In this document: piece by piece, positions 32,726 through 44,458 of the stretch
Layout: every line of letters begins with the position of its first letter
Numbering within the stretch: position 1 is the stretch's first letter
From: Gongronella butleri
Lineage: Eukaryota; Mucoromycota; Mucoromycetes; Mucorales; Cunninghamellaceae
DNA: 64,000 bases
NCBI GenBank assembly: GCA_025201375.1
Contig: JAIWZP010000018.1
Coordinates: 1 to 64,000, forward strand
Reading direction: 5' to 3'
Notes under the pieces: generated by a model
Told to the model about the DNA's origin: nothing
The model's input: the letters and a program-made list of their open reading frames with translations, nothing else
Databases searched by the model: none
Program-made: the position numbers and the translations under genes

Positions 32726-33837
32726 ATGCGGCCGGCTTTGTTCGTTTTCTCTCTTTTCGTGTTTGTTCAGTGCGTCTTTTCTATGGGGTACGATCTGCCA
32801 AGTGTGGTTGTCACGAGCGCGTACACCAAGCAGGTGAGCTCCACGACCAATTACACGACGGTCATCCCCGGTACACTGCCACTGTTGCTGACGGTGCCTC
32901 ATGGCGGCCAACTGATGCCCTCGTCCATCCCCAATCGCACTGAGGGCCAATTGATCGCGGACGCATTCACCATTGACCTTGCGCACCTCATTGCCGATCA
33001 AATCGAGGCGCATTACCGCGCACGCCCCGCCATGCTCATACTCAATGTCGCGCGACGCAAAGTCGATGTCAATCGCGACATCAAGGAAGGCACCACGTCT
33101 GCCGCCGGCCAAGCGGTGTGGCATGTATGTCTGCCAAAAAAAAAAAAAAAAAAAAACCAACCATTCATGACAAAATTATTCCATTTCTCATCTTTTTTTC
33201 TTTTTTGGAACAGGAATATCACAAGTCGCTTAAAGGTCTTGTACATAAAATTAAGGCCGATCATCAAGGGGAAGGCCTGGTATTGGACATCCACGGTAGG
33301 ACACGCGCGCCACAAATACAGTAATAATAATGAAAAAAAAGCCAAAATTGAATGAATTTGTCTTTTTTTTTTCCAGGTCAAGCACACAAGGAGGCGATGG
33401 TGGAGCTCGGGTACCTTGTGCACAAGTCGCAATTGGCGGACAGTGGCGCGTCGGACAGGTCGTTGGTGATGAATTCATCCTTGTCGCGGCTTGCACACCG
33501 TTTGGCGTCGAATTCGTCGACGTCGCCACGCGTCGCGTCGCTGTTGCGCGGCAACGCTTCCTTTGGCGCGGCCATGATGCACCACACGGATGAAAAGGTG
33601 CAGACCGTGCCGTCGCCCGCTCACAAGGCGCCGGCCGCTTCGGCCTTGTACTTTGATGGCGGTTACACGACTGCCACCTACAGCCGCGCCATCGACGTCA
33701 TCCAGATTGAATCCCCGCAAGTGTTACGCTTTGACGCAGAAAACAGACGCACACTCGCGTCTGCGATCGTTCAGGCCGCCGTCTACATGCTGGACAGCTA
33801 CTATGAGCAAAAGGTGGCCCTCACAGCTCGACTTTGA
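32726..33837 (+). CDS. Secreted N-formylglutamate amidohydrolase-like protein
   Basis: Exons 32726-33124, 33214-33295 and 33377-33837 give 313 residues. A signal peptide is evident (MRPALFVFSLFVFVQCVFS). The body carries the zinc-hydrolase pattern of the FGase superfamily: LTVPHGGQLMPSSIPNRT, ARRKVDVNRDIKEG and GLVLDIHGQAH, where His/Glu/Asp residues would bind the metal. FGase removes formyl groups from N-formylglutamate in bacteria; secreted eukaryotic relatives are poorly characterised, so the substrate is unknown and it may be an amidase or peptidase acting outside the cell. An AATAAA lies near 33891. Codon use resembles the neighbours, so there is no direct sign of recent transfer. Confidence 0.78.
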
Positions 33838-34319
33838 GCATTTCCATCTTGTAACAGGTGGTTTGGGTGCCCTTTTCGTCTTAAATATGCAATAAAAAAC
33901 CAGCATGGATCAAGGCACTCGTTGATGTTTGCACAATTTCCAAGTTTTTTAGCATTTTGTCGCAATTTCTTGCTGATCATCCTAGCCCAACGGCTCTAAA
34001 TTTAAATCCATTTATATGCGCGGAACACTTTTTTCAAAGCTGGTTTAGTTGGAGAGCCACCGCGTCGCTGTAACACCATTAATCACAATTTGTCATGTGT
34101 TGTTTTTAAAGGGTGCATTTGTCGATATTCTTGAGCTGATGCGGCTTCAACGCACTGCAAATATTTTGATCTCTTGTGAATGTACTTGCGTGCTGTGCAA
34201 CAAAAAAGCACAATTAATCAGACGGCTGCTCGGAAAATGGCGAAAAAGCTGTGTTTGCTAGCATTTGTTTATTTGTCAACTAACTAATGATGTAACAAGG
34301 CCATTTGTTGCGTCAGTAA
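33838..34319. other. Intergenic region, no gene seen
   Basis: 3' flank of the amidohydrolase-like gene, AT-rich. Nothing recognised. Confidence 0.45.
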
Positions 34320-35260
34320 GTAATCCAAAGCATGAGCGTTTAAATGAGCTCGCCTGCAAGACTCTGAGGTCGCTGGATGCCGCGCAGTCATGATTTTCAA
34401 AATGGCGAACTTTCATGTGGGTACAGTCATGGATTTGAAAAGGATCAAAAATAGATCATCAGATCGCCACGTCGTTCTACCCTATGGCAAACGCACGTCG
34501 TTCACCAACGAAAATCAAAGAAAACCCTGGGGTGCATTGACTGGTTGTCGCGTAAAATGCAATTTGCCTATTTTTATCGTGTCAATGCCAAGTCGACGAA
34601 AACTGACTGTATCTGGATAAAACACGCACCATCAAAGAGAGTATGTCTCGCTGAGTACGTGAGCATCGGTGATCTACGAAAAAAGTGGCCCTGTGACATT
34701 TTTGACACGGTTTGAAAATCAATATTAATTTTTGGCGCGTGAAAAAGTGCGTCAGACGTCGAGTTACACGCGCCTGTTCTTCATAAATCCATGTTCCTGG
34801 AGCGTCTTTTGCTAATGGACGCGTCGGCGCGGCTTCGTGGACGCGTTTTTCCCGTGCAATTCGCGGTTGAAGTTTACAATAAAAATGCAAAATGCTGGGT
34901 TTTGAGCTGATGGATCTAGCTCTTTTTTTTCATTTTTTGTGGTTTCTCTATGCGATGATTTTAGTGTGCAAATTTGGTGCAAATCGGGCGACCCATTTTT
35001 TCAATTTTGGTTTGAGGGCTCGCCACGGTCAAATTTTGATTTGCGAGTGCCACGCCTTTTTTTGACTTTTTGACAGCTGTATGTTTCTACAGCAGCGTGC
35101 AATTTCACATTGCAATGTGTTTTGAGACACTGGCATGCTGGTTTGGCTCACTGTCATTGACCTCTTTCTAAAAGGTCGGGTTTTATGTATTTTTTCTGAT
35201 ATGCCTGTGCCCATGCTCCCAAATTCGCCACAGAGCGTTTACAGAAGCATCCTATCAATC
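34320..35260 (-). repeat. Dispersed repeat copy 2 (inverted relative to copy 1)
   Basis: The reverse complement aligns to 7400-8330 over about 0.9 kb. Anchor blocks on this strand are AATTGCACGGGAAAAACGCG near 34862-34843, GCGACAACC then GTCAATGCA near 34549-34530, GGCGATCTGATGATC near 34470, and ACATACAGCTGTCAAAAA near 35085. It is diverged from copy 1 and non-coding. See the copy-1 entry for the interpretation. Confidence 0.75.
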
Positions 35261-35507
35261 ATGGCGACTTTTTTTTTCGGCCATCGGTTCATGCATTCCT
35301 GTGAAGACGCAGAACGTAGCCTGGCCAAAATGCATTTTTGGCTGCCAGCTTACCAGAATAGTATAGCAACTCGGTCAGCAGAGCAAAAATGTTGCGAAAA
35401 AGGAATGCAGAAATTTTATGAAAGAAATGGTGTACATGTCAAAAGCAAATAGTAACAAAACAAAACAAAAAAAAGCGAGATGGAAAATGCAGAAAAAAAG
35501 GGGGTTC

Positions 35508-36926
35508 TTAGGCACATTGGGCCATTTTCAAGCTCTTGCGTCGCTCCCAGTCGCGGCGCTCGTTGAAATATTTAGTGTTTTGAGAGCGGCGCTTTGGTTT
35601 GGGTGTTTGCGGCTGCGAGGGTGCGTCGATCGCGGGAGTTTCGCGAGGCATCTTGGGTGATGTTTGCCAAGAAGAGGATGGTGATGGCTGTGGTTGCGGT
35701 GGAGGCGAGTAGGGCGTCATTGCCGCCGTGGCATTGTGGCAAAAGACGGGTGCGGTGGGTGTGATGGGAGGTGTTGCGATTTGATGTGTATTGGATGCAT
35801 TTGTTTCCATTGCGGCGGTGGTGTCGATGGTGAGGGGCAGCATTGGGCGTGCTGTGCTGTTTGCGTCGTCAAAGGCGGGTTTGACCCAGGATGGCGGGCG
35901 TCCAACGGAGCAGCGGCGCTCGTCCAAGAAGCCCTCGTATTCGTCATATACGGTCCACGCAAATGGCACGAATTTGTCTTGGAGCAGCTGCAGACGCTGC
36001 ATAAACGAAGCGTCCACGCTCAGATCCGCCATCAATTGCTGCTCGTCAGCGTCATTGGGCGCCAGGCCCCCCGCCAAATACGCAGAATCGTCGTTTTCGT
36101 GCCAAAACAACGCACGATGCCACAATCCACGCTTGGGCGACGGTTGCTCGGCATGATCGTTGTTTTTGGGCGGCCCATGAACACGCGCATCCAGGTGATC
36201 CAGCAGCAGACGCGTTGCTGATGTCGTTTTATCATCATCGTCATCGTCGACATCGTCATTGTTGGCCAGAGATCGCGGTGGCGAGATTGGGAGGCCCAAT
36301 GGCACGGAATCGATGCATTTGGATGCTGCATCATCGACTGGTAGTGGACGACGCGTCGGCGGCCGCGGGGGTATCAGTTTTTTCAAATTGGCGTCTTGCC
36401 AGCATACATCTTTGAAAAACACGTGCTGTGTCAATGCAAGCCATCCGTCGTCGCCATATCCGATTCTGTACGATGGATTCGGTTCGAGCAACTTTTTTCA
36501 AAAAAAAAAAAAAAAAGGGGGGGGGGAAGGGTCAGGGGGCGCCCGTTTTTCCAATTTTGCCCATTTCTTTCTGTTTTTTTTTTTTTTTTGTCTTACAGAC
36601 TGAAGCAGCAAGATGGCGTGCATGGAGCACTCGTGCTGCATCGGGAATTGAATGACACCACGCGCAATCTGATGCAACAGAGCGTGTTTGCCGCCGTGTT
36701 CTCGCCATGGGCGCTATTTTTTTTTAAAAAAAATTAGGGTAGGTCAGGTGACTTTGTCCAAACAAAAAACATCTGTGCATGATGAAACGCCTGCTCCCTT
36801 TTCTTTGGCTTCAATTAGTGTACCTTGCCATAAACACATTCGTACATGGTCATGCCCATGCACCACCAGTCCACGGCTTCGTCATACGTATGTCCACGCA
36901 CAAGTTCAGGCGCTAAAACCAGAGAG

Positions 36927-36957
<31 letters not shown>

Positions 36958-37979
36958 TGCATCTCGTCAGCGATTTGGCGTAGTCTCAGCCGACGGTGAC
37001 ACCAGGTGGCAAACGCCCAATTGCGGCTGAAATCCGTACCAAAATAGGCCAAAGTGCCCGATGCTGACGAAAGCCGCTGATCAGAAGCAGCCATGGTGGT
37101 TGCCACATTGAAATCAGTGACGTGCAGGTGCCCCTCGTCGTCAATTAGGAGATTGTCCGGCTTGATGTCTCTGTGAGGATGATCCAAGAAAGAAAAAAAA
37201 GGGGGAGTGGTGGAAAGGGGGGCAATTGAGTCGTCGCGCGGGCACCATGATGGGCGTGTGAACCATGCGCCCATCTTTTTTTTTTAATTTTTACCTATGC
37301 ACGACGCCTTTGCCATGCAAATAATGAAGGGCGCACGCCAATTCGGCCATCCAAAACTGGATCTGAGCTTCGGAGCATGGGCCAAGATGCAAGCGAGCAC
37401 GCAGGTCACCCCCAAGCCTAGATATTTTGGGCGTCATGAGACCCACCAAATCCCCATTTTGAATCGTCATGACCCACCATTTTTTTCCCACTTTTTTTTT
37501 CTTACATCAGGTCCATGGCCATGTAGAGAAACAAATCGTCCTGGAATGCATAGCGTAAATTACATACGAGCGGGTGATCGAGGCGCTCGAGTAGCAATCG
37601 TTCGCGGAGAATGTGCTGCGTGTGCCGCGTCTTGACACATTGGGCCTTTGAAATCACCTTTAGCGCATAATCCTCGCGGCGGCCGACGTGCTTCACCATG
37701 TAAACCTGATAGATAAAAAAAAAAAAAAAATGAAGAAAATGACACAATGGGCCCATCATCCATGATCAGTGATCAATTGAACATTCGTACCTTGCCAAAT
37801 GCGCCCTGGCCGAGAATCTTGACAAAGCAAAAGTCGGCCTTTGTCACGACTTTTTTTTTTTTTCCATCAGAGATAAAATAAAAAAAGAGCAATTGGTGAA
37901 CCATTTCGTGTCATTGTAGCGCGCGTCTCTGGAACTCACGGCTGTTCGTGTCTTTGCAAGCACTGACGGTGTTGCCCAT
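35508..37979 (-). CDS. YANK/STK32-type AGC-family serine/threonine kinase
   Basis: Eight exons: 37979-37940, 37849-37791, 37705-37506, 37417-37295, 37170-37040, 36912-36824, 36713-36597 and 36491-35508, 580 residues. The N-terminus MGNTVSACKD is a good N-myristoylation site, as in animal STK32A. The kinase domain has ILGQGAFGKV (Gly loop), YALKVISKAQ (Lys), GKGVVHRDIKPDNLLI (catalytic loop), VTDFNVATTM with DFN in place of DFG, and SGTLAYFAPELV. DFN is the hallmark of the YANK group. LLEPNPSYRIG closes the domain. The C-terminal ~250 residues are low-complexity Pro/Ser/Asp-rich, ending in a basic ERRDWERRKSLK segment. Two introns end in an A run directly before AG, placed by phase and homology. 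The substrate is unknown; probably membrane-anchored. Confidence 0.9.
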
Positions 37980-38191
37980 GACCAGGTTGATTTGCCGTGT
38001 CAGCGTGTAAACAAAAAAGAAAAAGCAAAAAGAGAGGATAGCCCGGGAAACAAAAGGAAAAAAGGGAAGCATAAATAAAAATAGTCCTCGCATTGCTTTA
38101 AAAGGAGGGAATGAGAGGGCGCAGGGGCAGCGGAACCTTGGCTTTTGGTTTCAAAAGAGAGGGTGGCGGCCGCTTAATTGGGAAAAGGGGC

Positions 38192-38235
<44 letters not shown>

Positions 38236-38692
38236 GGGCCCCGTTGTCCCGCATCGTTCACGCCTCTTGAGCATTCTCTCGCTTTGATGGGTCTCTTTTA
38301 GTCATTCAATGACATGGTAAAATGACGCTACTTCTATTTGCTTTTTGCCCTTTTTTCCTTTTCCCTTTTTTTCTTTCTTAACTTTTTGCGCTGCGGCAGG
38401 CCATTGTGGGTTATGAGACGCTCAAAGCACGCTTAAGTTATACTCGTCTTGGATTTAAAAATAGTGGGGACGATTAAAAAAAGGCAAAACAAACAAATCT
38501 TTTTGCTGCTGCGCACCGTTGTCCCGTTTTTATTTTGTTTTTTTTCTCTTTGTTCTTTTTTATTCTTTTTTACTTCACTTTTTTTTTCTTTATGGTTCAT
38601 GGGCAATACTTTTTTATTAGGAGGGAGCATAGAATTACAGGGGGGGAAAGGACTATCTACAAAAAAAAACAAGGATGGGCTTTAGGGGGGTT
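37980..38692. other. Intergenic region with a 37-A run
   Basis: Promoter side of the kinase and 3' flank of the glycosyltransferase gene. There is an A run at about 38194-38230. No gene is seen. Confidence 0.5.
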
Positions 38693-40417
38693 TTAGGGCG
38701 CGACGACGGAATGCATGAATCTGATGTAGGTGCTAAAGGTGCTTCTTGGCGACCCTGTGAAATTTTGTGCGCGGCTGGCGATGAGTCCGTCGAGGAAGGG
38801 GACGAGGAAGCGGCCATAATTGACCCCGTCCTCTGGATTGATCATGGAAGCAAGTGGCGACTGGTCAAAGTCGAACACGTCCTTGAGGAGGACAATGCAA
38901 GGGAAATTGCCAAAGATGCGCGCGAGGCGGTCGTCTGTACGCGGGTCGGCAGCATCAGTGGCCATGTACATGACGAGAGGCCTGTCGCCGCGCACTTTTG
39001 ACGTGTTCCAGTCAATAGCCGGGGCCAATTGCGAATAGGGCGCGTTTTTGTGGTCGTAGCAGGTGGCTTCTGGTTCCTTATCCACGACTTTTTGCTGCCA
39101 ATGGCCTTCGTCGTCGTTGCCATTGTCGTTTTCATGGTCGTTGTTGTCGTTTTCCTCCATTTCTGCATCGAGCACGGGCCTGTACACCTGGAGATCCTTC
39201 CATAGCTTGCCCATGACCTCGTCGGCATAGCGGATGAAGATGCTGTCGCCGACGCGTGCGTGGACGGCGATATACGACTGCGGTCCGCCGAGCAAGCCCA
39301 TGACGCGGTCCAATTCGTCAAAGACGCCAGGCAGTGCGTTGCGGTCAAAGAGGAATTGACGATTGAAAAAGTCGATTTGCTTCTTTTGGTCGATGGTGAC
39401 GACGCGGCCGTGGCCAAAGAGCGACCCGAAGCTCAAGAGGCGTTCCTTTCGCGCGGCAAGGTCGCTGAGTGGGATGGTGCGTGTGTATTTGCGATTAGGC
39501 GCCGTCATCTTTGGCGACCCGTCCTGGACAATGCGATAATCATAGAGCGCCGTGTCCTTTATATAAAAGGTGTTTCTGGCGTCAATGGCAAATTGATCGT
39601 GCAAATAGGCCTTTGTGTATTCGTCACGATACCGGATGCGCACGCGCTCCTTGATAGCGGACAGATCAAACAGGCGATCCCAACGCAAACTCGTGTACCG
39701 GAACGAGGCGGCACATTCGGCGCTGATGCCGTCATTTTGATGGTTGTTGCTGGCATTTTGCTGTTGTTGTTTGCAGTGGGCGGCGAGGCGTGCTTTTGAT
39801 TGGCGTCGATGGAATGATTCGAGCGAGTCGTGCTTGCGCCAATGGATAGGTTCGCCCAGAATGACGGGGGGCACAAGCAGCGTGCGATTCAATTGCTCGG
39901 CAAGCATCAGGGCGTTGATCATGCTGATGCGCTGGTTGTGGAACCCCGAGTGTGGGATGTAGCTGATGAATTTCTCGTCCTTGTCGCGTCCATTTCCTGG
40001 AGGCAAGCCATGGTCGTCCTCGGGCAGTCTGAAAACTGCATCCATGGTGCCCTCGGCTGCTGTCAATGAGTCATTGTCTTCCTGTGGTTGCATACCAAGA
40101 AACGCTTGCTCACGCTCAAGTCGCGATTGACGCGCCTTGGCAAGCGAATCCGCCAATGCGTGCCGAGGAATCTGCACATTGACAAAAATGTCGTCATTGT
40201 CGTGCTCATGCGACTCGAGATGGTATCGCTCGTGAGAGTAATAGCCGGGCGCCATGGCGGCCTCAGGATCCGTCGCATCCGCACCTGACGATAGGTCCTG
40301 CTGCGCTTGCCAAAACACCACCGTCAATGACAATAGCAGCAACACCGCCACAATCTTTTGGAGTGTCTTGAAGCGCTGTCGCTTGAGCCATGACGTGAAC
40401 AAGACGCTGGGTATCAT
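38693..40417 (-). CDS. Type II membrane glycosyltransferase, O-fucosyltransferase-like
   Basis: Intronless, 574 residues. A short cytoplasmic N-terminus is followed by one membrane anchor (IVAVLLLLSLTVVFW, about residues 22-36), the layout of a Golgi enzyme. The lumenal part has GFHNQRISMINALMLAEQL (the family's N-terminal GxxNQ nucleotide-sugar/acceptor motif), then SYIAVHARVGDSIFIRYA and near the C-terminus NFTGSPRSTFSTYIRFMH. These match the GDP-fucose O-fucosyltransferase fold as found in many fungal proteins of unknown acceptor. An acidic/Asn insert (DNNDHENDNGNDDEG) interrupts the domain. Being intronless among intron-rich neighbours is noteworthy. The donor sugar is inferred from family. 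Confidence 0.78.
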   Translation of the reverse strand: MIPSVLFTSWLKRQRFKTLQKIVAVLLLLSLTVVFWQAQQDLSSGADATDPEAAMAPGYYSHERYHLESHEHDNDDIFVNVQIPRHALADSLAKARQSRLEREQAFLGMQPQEDNDSLTAAEGTMDAVFRLPEDDHGLPPGNGRDKDEKFISYIPHSGFHNQRISMINALMLAEQLNRTLLVPPVILGEPIHWRKHDSLESFHRRQSKARLAAHCKQQQQNASNNHQNDGISAECAASFRYTSLRWDRLFDLSAIKERVRIRYRDEYTKAYLHDQFAIDARNTFYIKDTALYDYRIVQDGSPKMTAPNRKYTRTIPLSDLAARKERLLSFGSLFGHGRVVTIDQKKQIDFFNRQFLFDRNALPGVFDELDRVMGLLGGPQSYIAVHARVGDSIFIRYADEVMGKLWKDLQVYRPVLDAEMEENDNNDHENDNGNDDEGHWQQKVVDKEPEATCYDHKNAPYSQLAPAIDWNTSKVRGDRPLVMYMATDAADPRTDDRLARIFGNFPCIVLLKDVFDFDQSPLASMINPEDGVNYGRFLVPFLDGLIASRAQNFTGSPRSTFSTYIRFMHSVVAP

Positions 40418-40974
40418 AAAAAAAAAAAAGAGAGGAGAGAGGGGGGTAAAACGAGAAAAAATAAAAACAAAATGGAAGAAAAATAAAAAAAAACTAATGC
40501 GATCGTGCTCTTTCGTTCTCTCTCTTTTTTTTTTTTTTTGCTTTTGATGATCAGAGCGGCATGGAATGAACCCAGGTTTCCACCGATGCCTTTGTGTGAC
40601 ATTAACCTCTCAGCACTTGTCAAAATTTCGACTTGACGGGCCCAATTAAGCTGGCTTTTTTTTTCTTTTTGCTTTTTCTTGGTCACCAGTGGGCGCCTAT
40701 TGGAATTGCCTGACGCGACGACGCGCCATTGCATTTGTGGTCTCTTTGTTTGGTCATGGACCAGAGAAGGGGGGCCCAATTGGGGGTAAATAGGGGCCCT
40801 TGCGTCGTCAAAATGGGCCCATTTTGTCCACCTTTTGTCCCGCCGCTCGCCTCAATTTGTCAAGAGTCGACAGACTGGGAGACCGCGCGCGCGCAGACCA
40901 AAGGCTCATGCATCTGTAGATTGTGGTTTTATTTGCTCGCTTGTAAAAATGCTCGAAAAAGGAATTTTGTCGTT
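40418..40974. promoter_or_regulatory. Promoter region of the glycosyltransferase and HBS1 3' flank
   Basis: 557 bp between the glycosyltransferase start and the inferred HBS1 stop, both on the minus strand. Contains T18 and A-rich runs. No defined element is recognised. Confidence 0.45.
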
Positions 40975-43900
40975 TTACGCGCCAAAAGTCAAGATCTATG
41001 TATGGAGAAAAGAGCATGGTAAGTTCCAAACACGGCAAAATGGCAGGGCGATCGGAAGCTCCAAAAAGGCGGATTATGGTTGCACAGCATCTGCAAGGCT
41101 TCCTTTGTTTCCATTCATTTTTGACTTTTTTTTTTTTTTTGCTTCGCTTTTTTTTTTTACCTCATCAACGACGCCGGCTGCCATGGTTTCGCCGTATTTC
41201 CGTAGCGTGATGCGGCCTAGATGCTTGCTATCCTTGAACGCTTCGAGAGGAATTGGTCGGTCCAGCACATCAATTTGCACCTTGGCCGTCATCCCTTTAA
41301 GAAGATGCCTGTCAAAAAGACAAGGAAAAAAAAATTAAAAAAAAGGTTGGGGCACTACCACCAGGCGAGGGATACACACACATTGGGCAGGGTTAGGGGT
41401 CCGCGCGGCGGGCCTAGACTCGCCATTTTGGGTTGTGGGCCCGTCCACGTGAATTTCATTTCTCGCGCGTTTTTTTATGCTACCTTGGCTTCTTTTTGAG
41501 CACTTCTCCCGTTGATTTGTCCAGGATGCACTTTAGTTTGGAGATGACCACCGGTTCATCCACACCTTGTTGATGGAGATTCACCTTTTTTTTTTAAAAA
41601 AAAAAAGGTCGTGAGCACGTCATTGACATGGAAAAAAAGGGACGCTCCTTACGATCATGCCAGACGTCAGTGGGTAGCGAATATCAAACACGACGATTTG
41701 CGCAGTAAAGGAGCGCGTTACGGGCACGGGGAATTGAGGATTGCACGCAACGCAGCCGGTGCTAATTATTTTTTTTTTAAAAAAAAAAAAAAAAAAAAGA
41801 ACAGAATGAGCCCCCACGCAAATCCCATGGACCCCCTCCAAAAGCCGCTTACCTGAAATTGAGAATGTCGAGGCCCTGGATGGTCATGAGCACGCTGTCG
41901 CCGGCCGCGGCCCAGTCGCCAGCTTCGTCGTTCACCTGAAGCGTCTTTACAATGCCAACCTCGTTGCCAGGGACAATCATGATATGTTCGCCGACCTGCA
42001 CGTGGCCGGCATCGATGGACCCGCCAATGGAAACGCCGCTGCTGCTGCCGACACTCACACCGCCCTTGAAAAAGTCGGTCACCGTGATACGCAATGGCTT
42101 GTCAATCACGCGCACAGGCGGCTCCAGCACATCAATGATCTCTACCAAGCAAGGACCGTCATACCAGCTCGTCAACAGTTTGTCATCGCTGCGCTTAACG
42201 AGATTCGCCCCCGTAAGCCCAGAAACTGGAACAAATGTCATCTTGCTGCCGCGGAAACCCACTTGGAGTAGGAAGGGTTTCAATTGCGCAACAATTTCGT
42301 CGTAGCGACTCTGGCTCCATTCCACCTGATGGACAATAAAAAAATTGGATGAGCCAATCTTACGCGGAATGTCATCCACTGAAAAAATAAAAAATAAAAA
42401 AAGCTTACAGCATCCAGCTTGTTGATGGCAACAACCAATTGCTGCACGCCCAGGCTGCGCGCGAGGTACGCGTGCTCCTTTGTCTGGCCATTGCCCTGGA
42501 ACCCGGATTCAAACCCGCCCGTTGCTGCGTCTACCACCAAAATGGCGGCATCGGCCTGCGCGGTGCCAGAAATCATGTTGGGAATAAAGTCGCGGTGCCC
42601 AGGCGCATCCAGCAGCGTGAATTGACGATGCGGTGTGTCAAAATGGTTCATGGCAATGTCCATCGTGATGCCGCTAGCATCAAAAAAAGAAAAGAAAAAA
42701 AAAAGAAAAAAAGACCAGAAAATGAGCCAAATGATAAAAATAAAAAAAGGGGGAGCGTCATGGGCTTACCGATCGCGTTCCTCGCCAGTCTCGTCGAGCA
42801 CCCACGCATACGAAAAGGAGCCCTTGCCGATCTTTTGCGAATCGTGTTCGTACTTTTGCATGGTGCGCTCATTGACATGGCCCAGGGCGTACAAGACGTG
42901 CCCCATGAGCGTGGATTTGCCGGCGTCGACGTGACCTGCGTATTATTTTTTTAAAAAATGAGCAAACATGGCCGTCTTGCCCGCTCGTTTTTTCCGGTTA
43001 CCAATAACCACCAGGTTCATCTTTGGCTTTTCATTGGTGCGCTTGGCGTATTCTTCGAGTACATTGATACGCTTGGATGCAGGGATCTTGGCAAGAGGCG
43101 ACGGCGCGCGACTGCCGATCGGTGTCGTGGACGGTGTGGACAAATTGGATGCCGACGAGACTGACGTGGACGATTTTGTCTTTTGGTTCCCAAGTGCCAG
43201 CTTGGCCATATTGCTGCTGAGGTCATTGGATTTGGATTTGGCGGTGGCGGCAGCTTTGGCTAATGCGGAAGCGCGATAATGAGCGAAAAATATACAAAAA
43301 AAAGATAAAAAAAAGAAATAATCGAGAAATGGGTATCAGTCAATGGTCATTGCATGATATCAAAGGAATGGAGGGGGGAAAAAGTGGAGAGGAGGGAAAC
43401 AAGAGGTGGGGGGAGGGAGAAAAAGGGGATGGATGGAAGAGTAAAAAAAGATTTGCGTCGCGCTTTAGGCTTGACGCACTTGACCAGGCGCGCCGACGCG
43501 CTGGCTCTGAGCCTTGAAGGCAATATCGTCGGGGCTGGGCACGTCAAACGAGAAGATGGGACGCGTATTTGACGCGGAGGGGACCGAGGACAAAGTGGTA
43601 TAGAAAGCCTGGGCGATCGACTGCGAGAACGACGCGACAATGGTGTCTGTTGTGGATGACACGGACGCGTGCATCGGCTGGAACAGAAATTCAGCGGCGG
43701 CCGACGGGCGTGCCACCAATGGGTCCGAGGCAACATGTATTTGGCTCGTTTTGCTGGTTTCCGTGGTTTCCGCGGTTTGAGCCGCAGCAACCGGTGACGC
43801 AGGTGCGACTGGCGACGCAATAGACTGCTGTTGCTGCGACGGCTTTGCCGATGGCACAAGCGATGACAAGGGTAGCTTGGCCGGTGCAGACGATGGTGAC

Positions 43901-44413
43901 GACGTGCGTTGTGCCAGCCCTGCAAGTCCTGTACCTCCAGCTGCTCCTGGTTTTGTGCGTGAGGCGAGCGATGCAAGCGAAGTGAGGGATGAGGCTGCAG
44001 CCGCGGGTGGTGCATTGGCTTTCGTAGGCGCGCGCTTCGATGCTAAAGATGCCAAAGACGATAATTTGCCTGCCGCAGGTGCTTTTTGCGCGAGCGATGC
44101 CAACGACGAAGATGGTGCGGGTGATTTCGACGCCAAGTTTGCAAGCGACGACGATGCCGGGGATGCTGTGCGCTGCATGGACGACAGCGAGGCCAACGAT
44201 GACAACGAGGTGGCTTTCCCCGCATTCGTGTTGCCAGCAATGCCTTTGCTGCGCAATTGAGCGAGACTCGAGCCTCCGACTGCGGCCGCACTGGCCAAAT
44301 GCGTCAAGGACCGGGGAGTGGACATGGTTGCAGCCGATGATTGCTGTTGCTGCTCCTGATGATGTTCATCCGCGTACATTTTGGCCGGTGGGCGTCGATA
44401 ACATGGCTTACGA

Positions 44414-44458
<45 letters not shown>

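Noticed and set aside
42325..42408. Extra HBS1 exon WMTFR
   Set aside because: Joining 42409 directly to 42325 gives [18 protein letters not shown], exactly the family sequence; the AG inside the intron is a decoy.
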